From: Acidobacteriota bacterium
Lineage (GTDB): Bacteria > Acidobacteriota > Terriglobia > Acidiferrales > UBA7541
NCBI GenBank assembly: GCA_003225295.1
Contig: QHYZ01000089.1
Coordinates: 1-54,368, forward strand
DNA: 54,368 bases
Direction of reading: 5' to 3'
Both the position numbers and the translations under genes were made by a program. Below the pieces are notes generated by a model. That model was not told where the DNA came from and searched no databases. It saw nothing but the letters and a program-made list of their open reading frames with translations. Below are positions 8,695 to 15,647 of the stretch, in pieces (position 1 is the stretch's first letter; each line of letters begins with the position of its first letter).

Positions 8695-8810
8695 CATTTC
8701 TAGGGCTCGCTTCGGGACCGCGCGGGTGCGGCGCGAATAAATCAGGCCATCCGAAATCCAGGCAGCTTCGACTCTCTAGGCGAAGCACTGTCAACGCTGG
8801 ACGGCGCAGC

Positions 8811-8846
8811 AAAAAAGTGAGCGGCCGGTGGGGGCACCGGCCGCTC
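8811..8846 (-). terminator. rho-independent terminator, minus strand
   Basis: A perfect 12-base stem, 8819-8830 against 8835-8846 (GAGCGGCCGGTG / CACCGGCCGCTC) with a 4-base loop. On the minus strand it is followed by AC and six T (plus-strand A 8811-8816). It would end transcripts from the ArsR gene and the tiny ORFs upstream of it. Confidence 0.85.
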
Positions 8847-8879
8847 GGGCGTGGGGATGGAGGATACAGTAATCCGAAG

Positions 8880-8978
8880 TCAGTCTGGCTTTTCAGGCCG
8901 TTCTGCTGCGCTCGCGAGCAGCAGGACGACACACAGGAGCAAACAAGCGATTACCGTCGTAGTACTCCAGTAAGCCAA
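8880..8978 (-). CDS. candidate 32-residue single-span membrane protein
   Basis: A TTG-started frame reads LAYWSTTTVIACLLLC, then VVLLLASAAERPEKPD and a TGA stop at 8880-8882. Residues 8-24 form one strongly hydrophobic span with a short charged tail. A GGAAG Shine-Dalgarno-like sequence lies 5 bases before the TTG. It is the last frame before the minus-strand terminator and sits downstream of the ArsR gene. A second mini-frame (8999-9046, MNPVTYRRTIRRIAN) lies just upstream in another frame, so this may be a real microprotein or the two halves of one small gene broken by a frameshift. Not recognised as a known family. Confidence 0.35.
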   Translation of the reverse strand: MAYWSTTTVIACLLLCVVLLLASAAERPEKPD

Positions 8979-8998
8979 AGCAACTTCCGACTACTTGC

Positions 8999-9046
8999 CT
9001 AGTTTGCTATCCGCCGAATGGTCCGTCGATAGGTCACTGGGTTCAT
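8999..9046 (-). CDS. candidate 15-residue ORF upstream of the tiny membrane ORF
   Basis: ATG 9046 reads MNPVTYRRTIRRIAN then TAG. It is Arg-rich and preceded by TGGAAAAA. It lies 62 bases downstream of the ArsR stop and 20 bases upstream of the TTG of the membrane mini-ORF. It could be the cationic N-terminus of that membrane protein after a frameshift, a leader peptide, or chance. Confidence 0.2.
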   Translation of the reverse strand: MNPVTYRRTIRRIAN

Positions 9047-9108
9047 TTTTTCCAGTACTTCCCGCTCACACCGGACCATCCTTCGCTGGTACGGAAGTAC
9101 TTCGGCCG

Positions 9109-9411
9109 CTAGACGCGTCGCACGATGCTCTGCTTGGCATTCTTTATCTGCGCTTCGTCGCGCTTGTAAAATGTCCATTGTTTGATGCGCTTGGCCCTCA
9201 GCAGTCCGGCCTCGCGGAGGATCTTCAGATGCTCGCTGGCCGTGGGCTGGCTAACCCCGAGCTTCTCTGCGATCAACACACCACAAACGCCATCCTCGAC
9301 CAGATCCCCATCCACCTGCGGCCGGAAATGCTTGCGCGGGTGCTTCAACCAATCGAGGATTTGCAGCCGGCGTTCGCTCGCCAGGGCGCGTAGAACGAAT
9401 TCCGTCTTCAT
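9109..9411 (-). CDS. ArsR-family winged-helix transcriptional regulator
   Basis: 100 residues from ATG 9411 (MKTEFVLRALASERRLQILDWL). The helix-turn-helix is IAEKLGVSQPTASEHLKILREAGLL, followed by the wing (KRIKQWTFYKRDE), the hallmark of ArsR/SmtB repressors. An unusual insert (KHPRKHFRPQVDGDLVEDGVCG) sits between helix 1 and the recognition region and has His, Asp and a single Cys; the classic ELCVCD metal box is absent, so the inducer is unclear. It is divergent from the threonine dehydratase gene, whose likely promoter overlaps this start, so it probably controls that gene or itself. A start at 9447 would add 12 residues. Confidence 0.9.
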   Translation of the reverse strand: MKTEFVLRALASERRLQILDWLKHPRKHFRPQVDGDLVEDGVCGVLIAEKLGVSQPTASEHLKILREAGLLRAKRIKQWTFYKRDEAQIKNAKQSIVRRV

Positions 9412-9412
9412 A

Positions 9413-9442
9413 TAGACAATTAGCCAACTCCCTAAGTATAAT
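9413..9442 (+). promoter_or_regulatory. sigma-70-like promoter for the threonine dehydratase gene
   Basis: TAGACA (9413-9418), an 18-base spacer and a perfect TATAAT (9437-9442). It overlaps the divergent ArsR gene start and is about 95 bases upstream of the dehydratase ATG, so ArsR binding here could control both genes. Confidence 0.5.
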
Positions 9443-9537
9443 AGCAAATGCGGCGCAACCTGGGAACCGCATGCGGGCCTTCCCGTGGGAACAGATCATC
9501 TGATCCAGCGGATCCCTGGCAGCGGAAATTGATCACC

Positions 9538-10551
9538 ATGTCCACCACCGAGATCACCCGAGACCGCATCATCGCGACTGATCAACTTATCCGTCCGCAC
9601 ATCCGAAGGACGCCCGTCGTAGAAGCCAGCGGCGCCGACTTCGGCCTCCCTCCTGTCCAGCTGGTCTTCAAACTGGAATTTCTCCAGCATTCCGGCTCGT
9701 TCAAAACTCGCGGCGCGTTCAGTAATCTCCTCTCTCGCGCGGTTCCCCCAGCCGGCGTGGTGGCCGCCTCGGGAGGCAATCATGGCGTCGCCGTCGCTTT
9801 CGCCGCCATGAAGCTTCGAAAGCCGGCGACAATTTTTGTGCCCACGGTTTGTTCTCCTGAAAAGATGGAGCGCATTCGCGGCTACGACGCAGATCTCGTG
9901 GTGACCGGAGAACGCTACGCCGATGCCCTGGCCGCCAGCGATGCCTGGGCCGCCGAGTGGGGCGCTCTCGGGATCCACGCTTACGATCAAGTCGAAACCT
10001 TGCTCGGCCAGGGTACTGTGGGTCTGGAGTTTGAAGAGCAGGCCCCGAGTCTCGACGCTTTGCTGGTCGCTGTTGGCGGGGGCGGTTTGATCGGAGGCGT
10101 GGCCGCCTGGTATTCCGGTCGCACCAGGATCATCGGTGTGGAACCGGAGGCTGCCCCGACACTGAGTTACGCCCTGAAGGCCGGCCATCCGGTGGACTGC
10201 CCCGCAGGAGGGATCGCCGCCGACTCCCTGGCGCCGAAACGGGTCGGCGATTTGATGTTTCCCATCGCCGAGCGCCATGTCGAAGGCGTCTTGCTGGTAC
10301 CCGATTCCGCCATCCAGGAGGCCCAAGAAGCGCTCTGGAGAGTTCTGCGAGTCGTCGTCGAACCAGGCGGAGCCGCGGCGTTGGCCGCGCTACTCTCCCG
10401 GTGTTACGTCACTAAACCGGGCGAACGTGTCGGCATTCTCCTCTGCGGGGGCAACGCCGCTGGGGTCGATTTTCGCAAGCCTTCCCTAAATCAGGCCGGG
10501 AATTCCAATCTCAGCCCGGTCGAGCGAGCCTTAAACAGTCAATTAGAATAG
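9538..10551 (+). CDS. threonine/serine dehydratase (PLP-dependent)
   Basis: 337 residues of fold-type II PLP enzyme. The PLP lysine is Lys56 in GSFKTRGAF; the substrate loop is ASGGNHG (78-83); the phosphate-binding loop is GGGGLIGG; the C-terminal LLCGGNAAGVDF closes the fold. There is no C-terminal ACT regulatory domain, so it resembles catabolic/short threonine dehydratases more than biosynthetic IlvA. It would deaminate threonine or serine to the 2-oxo acid. I chose ATG 9538 (MSTTEITRDRI); upstream in-frame codons lack homology-like content. It is divergent from the ArsR regulator. Serine racemase activity is possible from sequence alone. Confidence 0.92.
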   Translation: MSTTEITRDRIIATDQLIRPHIRRTPVVEASGADFGLPPVQLVFKLEFLQHSGSFKTRGAFSNLLSRAVPPAGVVAASGGNHGVAVAFAAMKLRKPATIFVPTVCSPEKMERIRGYDADLVVTGERYADALAASDAWAAEWGALGIHAYDQVETLLGQGTVGLEFEEQAPSLDALLVAVGGGGLIGGVAAWYSGRTRIIGVEPEAAPTLSYALKAGHPVDCPAGGIAADSLAPKRVGDLMFPIAERHVEGVLLVPDSAIQEAQEALWRVLRVVVEPGGAAALAALLSRCYVTKPGERVGILLCGGNAAGVDFRKPSLNQAGNSNLSPVERALNSQLE

Positions 10552-10581
10552 GTGCGTCGAACGGTGCAGCTGCCAAAACTT

Positions 10582-11034
10582 CTAAAGCTTCCGAATGACC
10601 TCCCGAAGGAGGTCGGTAAGCTCCCCCAACTGCCGCTGCTCTTTGTCCGTGAATGACGCTAGCGCTTTGGCCAGCGATTCCACGCGGCGCTGGCGTCCCG
10701 CCTCGAGGATCTTCCTACCCTTGGCGCTGGCTTCGAGGCGCACCCGCCGCCCGTCTTCGGTGGCGTGACGCCGGATCAAACCAGCGCGTTCCAGCCCGGC
10801 GACGATGCGGCTCATGGTCGGCGGCCGCACTTGCTCGGCATCGGCCAGCTCGCCGAGAGACCGCGGGCCACCGAAAACCAGAACCGACAACGCCGATAGC
10901 TGCGCCGGGCCGATGCCGCTTTCGCGGTCCCGCACCCGCACCCGCCGCAGCAGATGAATGGCCGCCGAGTGCAGCCGGTCAGCAATCTCGGTGGGGTCGC
11001 GGCCCGCGAAACTTTTTGGCTTGACAACCTTCAT
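10582..11034 (-). CDS. MarR-family transcriptional regulator
   Basis: 150 residues. The winged helix is typical: LSVLVFGGPRSLGELADAEQVRPPTMSRIVAGLERAGLIRR, then the wing DGRRVRLEASAKGRKILEAG, with dimerisation helices at both ends. The ATG is at 11034. Between it and the divergent VOC gene lies a perfect inverted repeat (11041-11059), a plausible operator for this dimer. It therefore likely represses itself and the VOC gene. The ligand is unknown. Confidence 0.93.
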   Translation of the reverse strand: MKVVKPKSFAGRDPTEIADRLHSAAIHLLRRVRVRDRESGIGPAQLSALSVLVFGGPRSLGELADAEQVRPPTMSRIVAGLERAGLIRRHATEDGRRVRLEASAKGRKILEAGRQRRVESLAKALASFTDKEQRQLGELTDLLREVIRKL

Positions 11035-11040
11035 AGAATT

Positions 11041-11059
11041 TAGTTAGCTATGCTAACTA
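11041..11059. promoter_or_regulatory. candidate MarR operator (inverted repeat)
   Basis: TAGTTAGC-TAT-GCTAACTA, 8-base arms around 3 bases, between the divergent MarR and VOC genes. Size and symmetry fit a MarR dimer site, and the position would block both starts. Confidence 0.6.
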
Positions 11060-11083
11060 GATTGCTCCCGGAGGTACACTGCC

Positions 11084-11479
11084 ATGAGCGCCGCTGCTTC
11101 GAAACTGAGCATCCAGAATATCGGCCAAATCTCTATCATTGTTCACGATCTCGAGCGGGCCACGGCATTTTACCGTGACACGCTGGGTCTGCCACTGCTG
11201 TTCACCGTCCCCAACCTGGCGTTCTTTGATTGCGGCGGTGTTCGGCTGATGCTCGGCCCGGCGGAAACGCCCGAGCTGGATCACCCGAGCTCCATCCTGT
11301 ACTTCCGGGTTTCCGATATCAACGCCGCGCACCGCCAGCTTCTCGAGCTAGGCGCGAAAATCGAAGCGCCGCCGCGGCTGATCGCGCCGATGCCAAGCTA
11401 CGATCTTTGGATGATGGGATTCCGCGATACGGAAGGGAATATCATGGAATTGATGAGTGAGGTGCCCCGTGTTCGCTAA
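11084..11479 (+). CDS. VOC-family (glyoxalase/dioxygenase-fold) protein
   Basis: 131 residues with two beta-alpha-beta-beta-beta modules. The first is ISIIVHDLERATAFYRDTLGLPLLFTVPNLAFFDCGGVRLML, with His near residue 16; the second is SSILYFRVSDINAAHRQLLELGAKIE ending in FRDTEGNIMELMSEV, with the closing metal-ligand Glu. Members include glyoxalase I, antibiotic-binding proteins and ring-cleaving dioxygenases; the substrate is not readable. A GGAGG lies 10 bases before ATG 11084. It is divergent from, and likely controlled by, the MarR regulator. Confidence 0.92.
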   Translation: MSAAASKLSIQNIGQISIIVHDLERATAFYRDTLGLPLLFTVPNLAFFDCGGVRLMLGPAETPELDHPSSILYFRVSDINAAHRQLLELGAKIEAPPRLIAPMPSYDLWMMGFRDTEGNIMELMSEVPRVR

Positions 11480-11651
11480 GATTCTCCTCGTGCTTCCGTT
11501 TTTGCTGACGCCGCCGGCGCTTGCTGCGGGCCGAGAGGTCCAGGACGGCTTCTTCAAAACCAGCGACAATGTAAAGCTCCACGATCTGGAAGCCGGGACG
11601 GGGCCGCCCATCTTCTTCGAACATTGCGGTATCCTTCAAAGCCATGCATGA
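11469..11651 (+). pseudogene. N-terminal remnant of an exported alpha/beta hydrolase
   Basis: From GTG 11469 the frame gives a signal peptide (FAKILLVLPFLLTPPALAAG), then [25 protein letters not shown]. The latter is the start of an alpha/beta-hydrolase fold (first strands and the G-PP-I oxyanion region). The frame then loses all resemblance ([10 protein letters not shown]) and stops, so the catalytic Ser, Asp and His are missing. It overlaps the VOC gene end and its last bases overlap the serS start. It looks like a 3' deletion that fused the site to serS. A genuine small secreted protein is less likely. Confidence 0.65.
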
Positions 11652-12921
11652 CCTGAACTATTTTAGAGAGCACTTGGAGGTCTTCGCCGAGATGGCCAAG
11701 AAGCGCGGCGCCGCGCTCGACCTCGAGGCGTTTCGCAAGCTCGACAAGGAGCGCCGCGAACTGATCACCGCCACGGAGCAGCAGAAGGCGCAGCGCAACC
11801 GGGCTAGCGAGGAAATTGCCCGGCTGAAAAAGGACCGGCAAAACGCGGACCAGCTGATCGCCGACATGAAGCAGGTGTCCGAGCGCATCAAGCAATCCGA
11901 TGAGCGCATCGCCAGTCTTGATAGCACCCAACGCGACCTGCTGCTCACCATTCCTAACCTCCCGCACTCCTCCGTGCCGGTGGGCACCGGCGCGGCCGAC
12001 AACGTGGAAGTCCGCCGTTGGGGAACTCCTCCTAAGTTCGATTTTCAACCCAAGGCACACTGGGAGGTTGGCGAAGGCGCAGGAATACTGGACCTCGCGG
12101 TGGCCACGAAAATCACCGGCGCCCGATTCGCCGTCTACAAGGGCTGGGGAGCGCGCCTGGAGCGCGCGCTCGCAAATTTCTTCCTCGATGTGCACACCCG
12201 CGAGCACGGCTACACGGAAATCCTGCCGCCTTTCCTGGTAAACACCGCGTCATTGACGGGCGCGGGCCAGCTGCCGAAATTCGCCGCTGATCTGTTTAAG
12301 GTTCAGGACACCGACTTCTGGCTCACGCCAACTTCCGAAGTCGAGCTCCACAATCTGTACCGGGACGAGACCATTCCCGAAGAAAAACTCCCCATACACG
12401 TCGCCGCTTGGACCGCCTGCTTCCGCTCCGAGGCGGGGGCCGCTGGAAAAGACACCCGCGGCATTCTTCGCCAGCATCAATTTCAAAAAGTCGAACTCTT
12501 CAAGTTCACCCATCCGGAGAAAAGCTACGAAGAGCACGAAGCCATCGTGCGCCATGCCGAAACGATTCTCCAGAAACTTGGTTTGCACTATCGCACCATG
12601 CTGCTCTCTACCGGGGACCTGGGCTTTGCTTCGTCCAAAACATACGACCTCGAAGTGTGGCTGCCCTCGAGCAACGAATTCCGCGAAATTTCTTCCTGCT
12701 CGAACTGCGAGGCGTTTCAAGCGCGCCGCGCCGGCATTCGCTTCAAACCCAAGGGGGGCGGCAAGAGTGACTTCGTGCACACCTTGAATGGTTCCGGGCT
12801 GGCGGTCGGCCGCACGTGGATCGCTGTGGTGGAGAATTATCAGCAAGCGGATGGGTCCATCTGGCTACCGGAAGTGTTGCGCCCGTACATGGGAATTGAG
12901 CGCATTCCGGCAGCCGGGTGA
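11644..12921 (+). CDS. serS: serine--tRNA ligase
   Basis: 425 residues. The N-terminal coiled-coil arm that binds tRNA-Ser is plain (about 25-105: [48 protein letters not shown]). The catalytic class II core has [12 protein letters not shown], motif 2 [14 protein letters not shown] followed by RQHQFQKVE, and motif 3 [20 protein letters not shown]. The tRNA arm and core have normal length. The start ATG 11644 ([10 protein letters not shown]) is the conserved N-terminus. No ribosome-binding site of its own is obvious because the upstream DNA is hydrolase-derived, so its expression signals may have been replaced by the nearby deletion. Confidence 0.97.
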   Translation: MHDLNYFREHLEVFAEMAKKRGAALDLEAFRKLDKERRELITATEQQKAQRNRASEEIARLKKDRQNADQLIADMKQVSERIKQSDERIASLDSTQRDLLLTIPNLPHSSVPVGTGAADNVEVRRWGTPPKFDFQPKAHWEVGEGAGILDLAVATKITGARFAVYKGWGARLERALANFFLDVHTREHGYTEILPPFLVNTASLTGAGQLPKFAADLFKVQDTDFWLTPTSEVELHNLYRDETIPEEKLPIHVAAWTACFRSEAGAAGKDTRGILRQHQFQKVELFKFTHPEKSYEEHEAIVRHAETILQKLGLHYRTMLLSTGDLGFASSKTYDLEVWLPSSNEFREISSCSNCEAFQARRAGIRFKPKGGGKSDFVHTLNGSGLAVGRTWIAVVENYQQADGSIWLPEVLRPYMGIERIPAAG

Positions 12922-13108
12922 GTACCGAAGGGCCCGGTGCACCTGATTTGACACTGGGCCGCGGAGCCCTTGCCGCTGGCCCCGATTTCCCCCTAAGTTC
13001 CGCGTAACTTATTGTAATTAAGTGGTTTATGTTGCATTTGAACCCATTTTTATGCCCACCGGCGACGTACCATTCGCCTCGCAACCCCTTGAAATCACAC
13101 CTTTTCGT

Positions 13109-13138
13109 TTGACGGGCCCTTTTCGCCTTGCATACACT
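13109..13138 (+). promoter_or_regulatory. possible sigma-70-like promoter
   Basis: TTGACG (13109-13114), 18 bases, TACACT (13133-13138), about 55 bases upstream of the next gene. Five and four of six bases match consensus. The rest of 12922-13194 shows nothing else. Confidence 0.35.
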
Positions 13139-13194
13139 CCCTTCATGGCGGTCTAAAGGGGTTATAAGGTAGCGGGCCGCTTAGCAAACACGAA

Positions 13195-13506
13195 ATGACA
13201 AATTTTCTCGCTCGCGTGGCACGTCTTCTACTTTGGCTGATTTTTGTCTCCTGGAGTGTGGCGCTCGTCCGCCGCCTGCTCCACTCGATGCTCGGCGACC
13301 GAGCGACAGGAGCAGCGCCGACTGCGGACGCCGCTCCGGCCATGGCTGGGACACGGCGGCTGGTGCGCGATCCGCTCTGCGGCGTGCACGTCGACGAGAC
13401 GCTTTCGATTCCGTTCCGGGAAGAGGGCCAGCTTCTGCACTTCTGCTCCACCACCTGCCGCGATCGGTACGCTGTCAACACGAGGAAGTTTGCGGCCAAC
13501 GGCTAG
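13195..13506 (+). CDS. PP0621-like/YHS-like small membrane-anchored metal-binding protein
   Basis: 103 residues. One N-terminal membrane helix (ARLLLWLIFVSWSVALVRRLL), an Ala-rich linker, then RRLVRDPLCGVHVDETLSIPF and HFCSTTCRDRYAVN. The PLCGVHV plus FCSxxCRDRY pattern is the TRASH/YHS arrangement, with Cys in both halves that could bind a metal ion. Members are usually about this length and uncharacterised. It is a single-gene unit between serS and gdh, with its own possible promoter. Confidence 0.8.
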   Translation: MTNFLARVARLLLWLIFVSWSVALVRRLLHSMLGDRATGAAPTADAAPAMAGTRRLVRDPLCGVHVDETLSIPFREEGQLLHFCSTTCRDRYAVNTRKFAANG

Positions 13507-13595
13507 ACGGAATTCATTTCCAGCGGGTTTAGAACTTGGGCCAAGTGGAAACAAAGTTTCTTAGACAAATCGAGTAGAGGAAAGGACCGACGCCG

Positions 13596-14918
13596 ATGGC
13601 CACGGTCGCAAAGCCCAGCGCCCCGATAAGACAGATAGGCACGCCTCCCATGGTGCCGCGCATTGCTCCCCGCGAGGACCTGAATCCGTTTCGCATCGCG
13701 CAGATTCAGTTCGACATGGCGGCCGAATTCTTGAAGCTCGATCCCGGCTTGCGCCAGATTTTACGCACACCCAAGCGCGTGCTGGAAGTTTCCTTGCCGA
13801 CGAAGATGGACAACGGTCAGGTGAAGGTGTTCACCGGTTATCGCGTGCAGCACAACGTGTCGCGGGGCCCGGGCAAGGGCGGCATTCGCTTCCATCCCAA
13901 CGTCACGCTGGATGAAGTAAAGGCGCTGGCGGCGTGGATGACCTGGAAGACCGCCACGGTAAACGTTCCGTTTGGCGGAGCCAAAGGCGGCGTGATCTGC
14001 GATCCCAAGCGCATGTCCAAGAGCGAACTCGAGCGCATGACGCGGCGCTATGCCAGTGAGATCCTGCCCATCATTGGACCCTCCCAAGACATTCCCGCGC
14101 CCGATGTTTATACCGACGCGCAGACCATGGCCTGGATCATGGATACCTATGCCATGACGGTGGGTCATTCCGCGCATGGAGTGGTTACCGGCAAGCCGGT
14201 TTCGATCGGCGGCTCCGAGGGGCGCAGCGAAGCCACGGCGCGCGGACTGCTCTACGTGGTCGAGGAAGCGTGCAAGCTTAAGAAGATTTCGCTTCGTGGC
14301 GCGACGGTCGCGGTTCAGGGATTCGGGAACGCCGGCGCAACCGCCGCGCGCCTGTTTGCGGAAAAGAAAGCCAGAATCGTGGCCCTCAGTGACACCCGCG
14401 GCGGCGTCACCAATTCCCGCGGCATCGATCCCATCAAAGCGATTCGCTACAAAGAGCGCTCCGGTACCGTAGTCGGCATGCCCGGCGCGTCGCGCATCAC
14501 CAACGATGAACTGCTAACCATGAAATGCGACATCCTGGTGCCTGCGGCGCTCGAAAACGTCATCACCCTCCACAATGCCGAGGCCGTGAAGGCCCGCATC
14601 GTCGCCGAAGCTGCCAACGGCCCCACCACGCCGCACGCCGATGAAATTCTCGCCCGCCGCGGAGTCATCGTCCTCCCGGATATTCTCGCCAACGCCGGCG
14701 GCGTCACGGTAAGCTACTTCGAATGGGTGCAGAACCAGGAAGGCCTCATGTGGGACGTCGAAGAAGTGAACGCCCGCCTGCAGAAGATCATGGTTCGTGC
14801 CTTTCACGAGATGGTGGACACCATGCGCAAGCATCACGTCCCGCCGCGCGCCGGAGCCATGATCCTGGCCGTCGGCCGCGTCTCTGAAGCCACGCTGGTC
14901 CGCGGACTCTTTCCGTAA
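13596..14918 (+). CDS. glutamate dehydrogenase (Glu/Leu/Phe/Val family)
   Basis: 440 residues. Substrate site: GPGKGGIRFHPNVTLDEVKAL and FGGAKGGV, with the catalytic Lys in the second; the catalytic Asp is in PAPDVYTDAQTMAWI. Cofactor site: the Rossmann GFGNAGATAARLF. C-terminal NAGGVTVSYFEWVQN is the family signature. It reversibly converts glutamate to 2-oxoglutarate and ammonia in the cytoplasm. The acidic residue at the end of the second Rossmann strand (ALSDTRGGV) suggests NAD use. Length fits hexameric GudB/RocG enzymes. The N-terminal 20 residues are an unconserved Pro-rich lead, so the start could lie slightly downstream. Confidence 0.95.
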   Translation: MATVAKPSAPIRQIGTPPMVPRIAPREDLNPFRIAQIQFDMAAEFLKLDPGLRQILRTPKRVLEVSLPTKMDNGQVKVFTGYRVQHNVSRGPGKGGIRFHPNVTLDEVKALAAWMTWKTATVNVPFGGAKGGVICDPKRMSKSELERMTRRYASEILPIIGPSQDIPAPDVYTDAQTMAWIMDTYAMTVGHSAHGVVTGKPVSIGGSEGRSEATARGLLYVVEEACKLKKISLRGATVAVQGFGNAGATAARLFAEKKARIVALSDTRGGVTNSRGIDPIKAIRYKERSGTVVGMPGASRITNDELLTMKCDILVPAALENVITLHNAEAVKARIVAEAANGPTTPHADEILARRGVIVLPDILANAGGVTVSYFEWVQNQEGLMWDVEEVNARLQKIMVRAFHEMVDTMRKHHVPPRAGAMILAVGRVSEATLVRGLFP

Positions 14919-15056
14919 TTGCGGCGACCGGAGGTGCTGCCGGTCTGCCCCGGAGCAGTCCTCCGGCCAATGGCCAGGCATTGCCGCTGGTCATTGCCGC
15001 ACTGATTTCTCCCCTGTCGCCAGACCTAGCCACGGTTCAAAACGGACCGTACCTTC

Positions 15057-15533
15057 GTACTAGACTGGGCCCACCCCTGTACCATCGCCTCCCTCGTGAC
15101 CAAACCTAATACTCACTCCCCTAACGGGAATCAAGGCGCCGGGCCATGTCCCTAACGTGGGCCCCTAACCTTGCTCAGGAGTTCGGCTGATGCTGTTGTT
15201 ACACGCACCGGGAACGAAGCAGTCCTTTAGCGGTGGCATCCTCAGAACAACCACTTGGGGCAGGCGGCTTGCGCTCCTGACATTGCTCATGCTGCTTGTT
15301 GCTGGATTGTCCTTTGCCGACGGCAAGAAGCACAAGCTGTCGAAAGACCTTGAGGCTTTCAAAGGCGGCCATAACGGCGCTACGGTTGACGTGATCATCC
15401 CATTCAATCAAACGCCGGCCACGTGCTCTTGACTACCTTATGAAGATGCCAACCCCAGAAATCCCCAGACTGTCCCTGTCGGCAAAACCCGGCTCTACGC
15501 TGGTACTACACCTAGGACCTACCTGTACTATCG
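15057..15533 (+). repeat. diverged direct repeat upstream of both S8 peptidase copies
   Basis: 15057-15087 and 15503-15533 align without gaps over 31 bases with 21 matches, both starting GTACTA and ending TGTAC-ATCG. Both lie 130-145 bases before their ATG. The similarity seems to continue patchily to ACCTAATACTCAC / ACCTGACACTCAC. They may contain the shared promoter or leader. Confidence 0.5.
15190..15432 (+). pseudogene. truncated paralogue of the downstream S8 peptidase
   Basis: The 80-residue frame matches the start of the intact peptidase at 15648: TTTWGRRLALLTLLMLLVAGLSFADGKKHKLSKDLEAFKG here against TTTTWGARLALLALVALLAAALSLADGKKHKLSKDLDALKG there, then TVDVIIPFNQTP against TVDVIIQFNQAP. 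After this it stops (ATCS, TGA). It keeps only the signal peptide and the first strand of the propeptide, without any catalytic residue. The upstream DNA of both copies is also related (15057-15087 and 15503-15533). This is a tandem duplicate that lost its body. Confidence 0.8.
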
Positions 15534-15647
15534 ACGGGCACGCAGTCAGACCTGACACTCACAGCAGTGACAACCACCAAGCATCGGGCCGCGTTCTTCT
15601 CTCGACACTTCAAGCTCTTGGCCCTGCAACGCACTTTAGGAGCCCTT

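Larger units (their letters stand above)
8248..8879. other. gene-poor interval with a palindrome, a candidate small RNA and facing terminators
   Basis: No convincing protein-coding frame is present on either strand. The interval holds an 18-base palindrome (8351-8368), a structured segment ending in a plus-strand intrinsic terminator (8670-8694) and a minus-strand intrinsic terminator (8811-8846), each listed separately. Confidence 0.7.
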
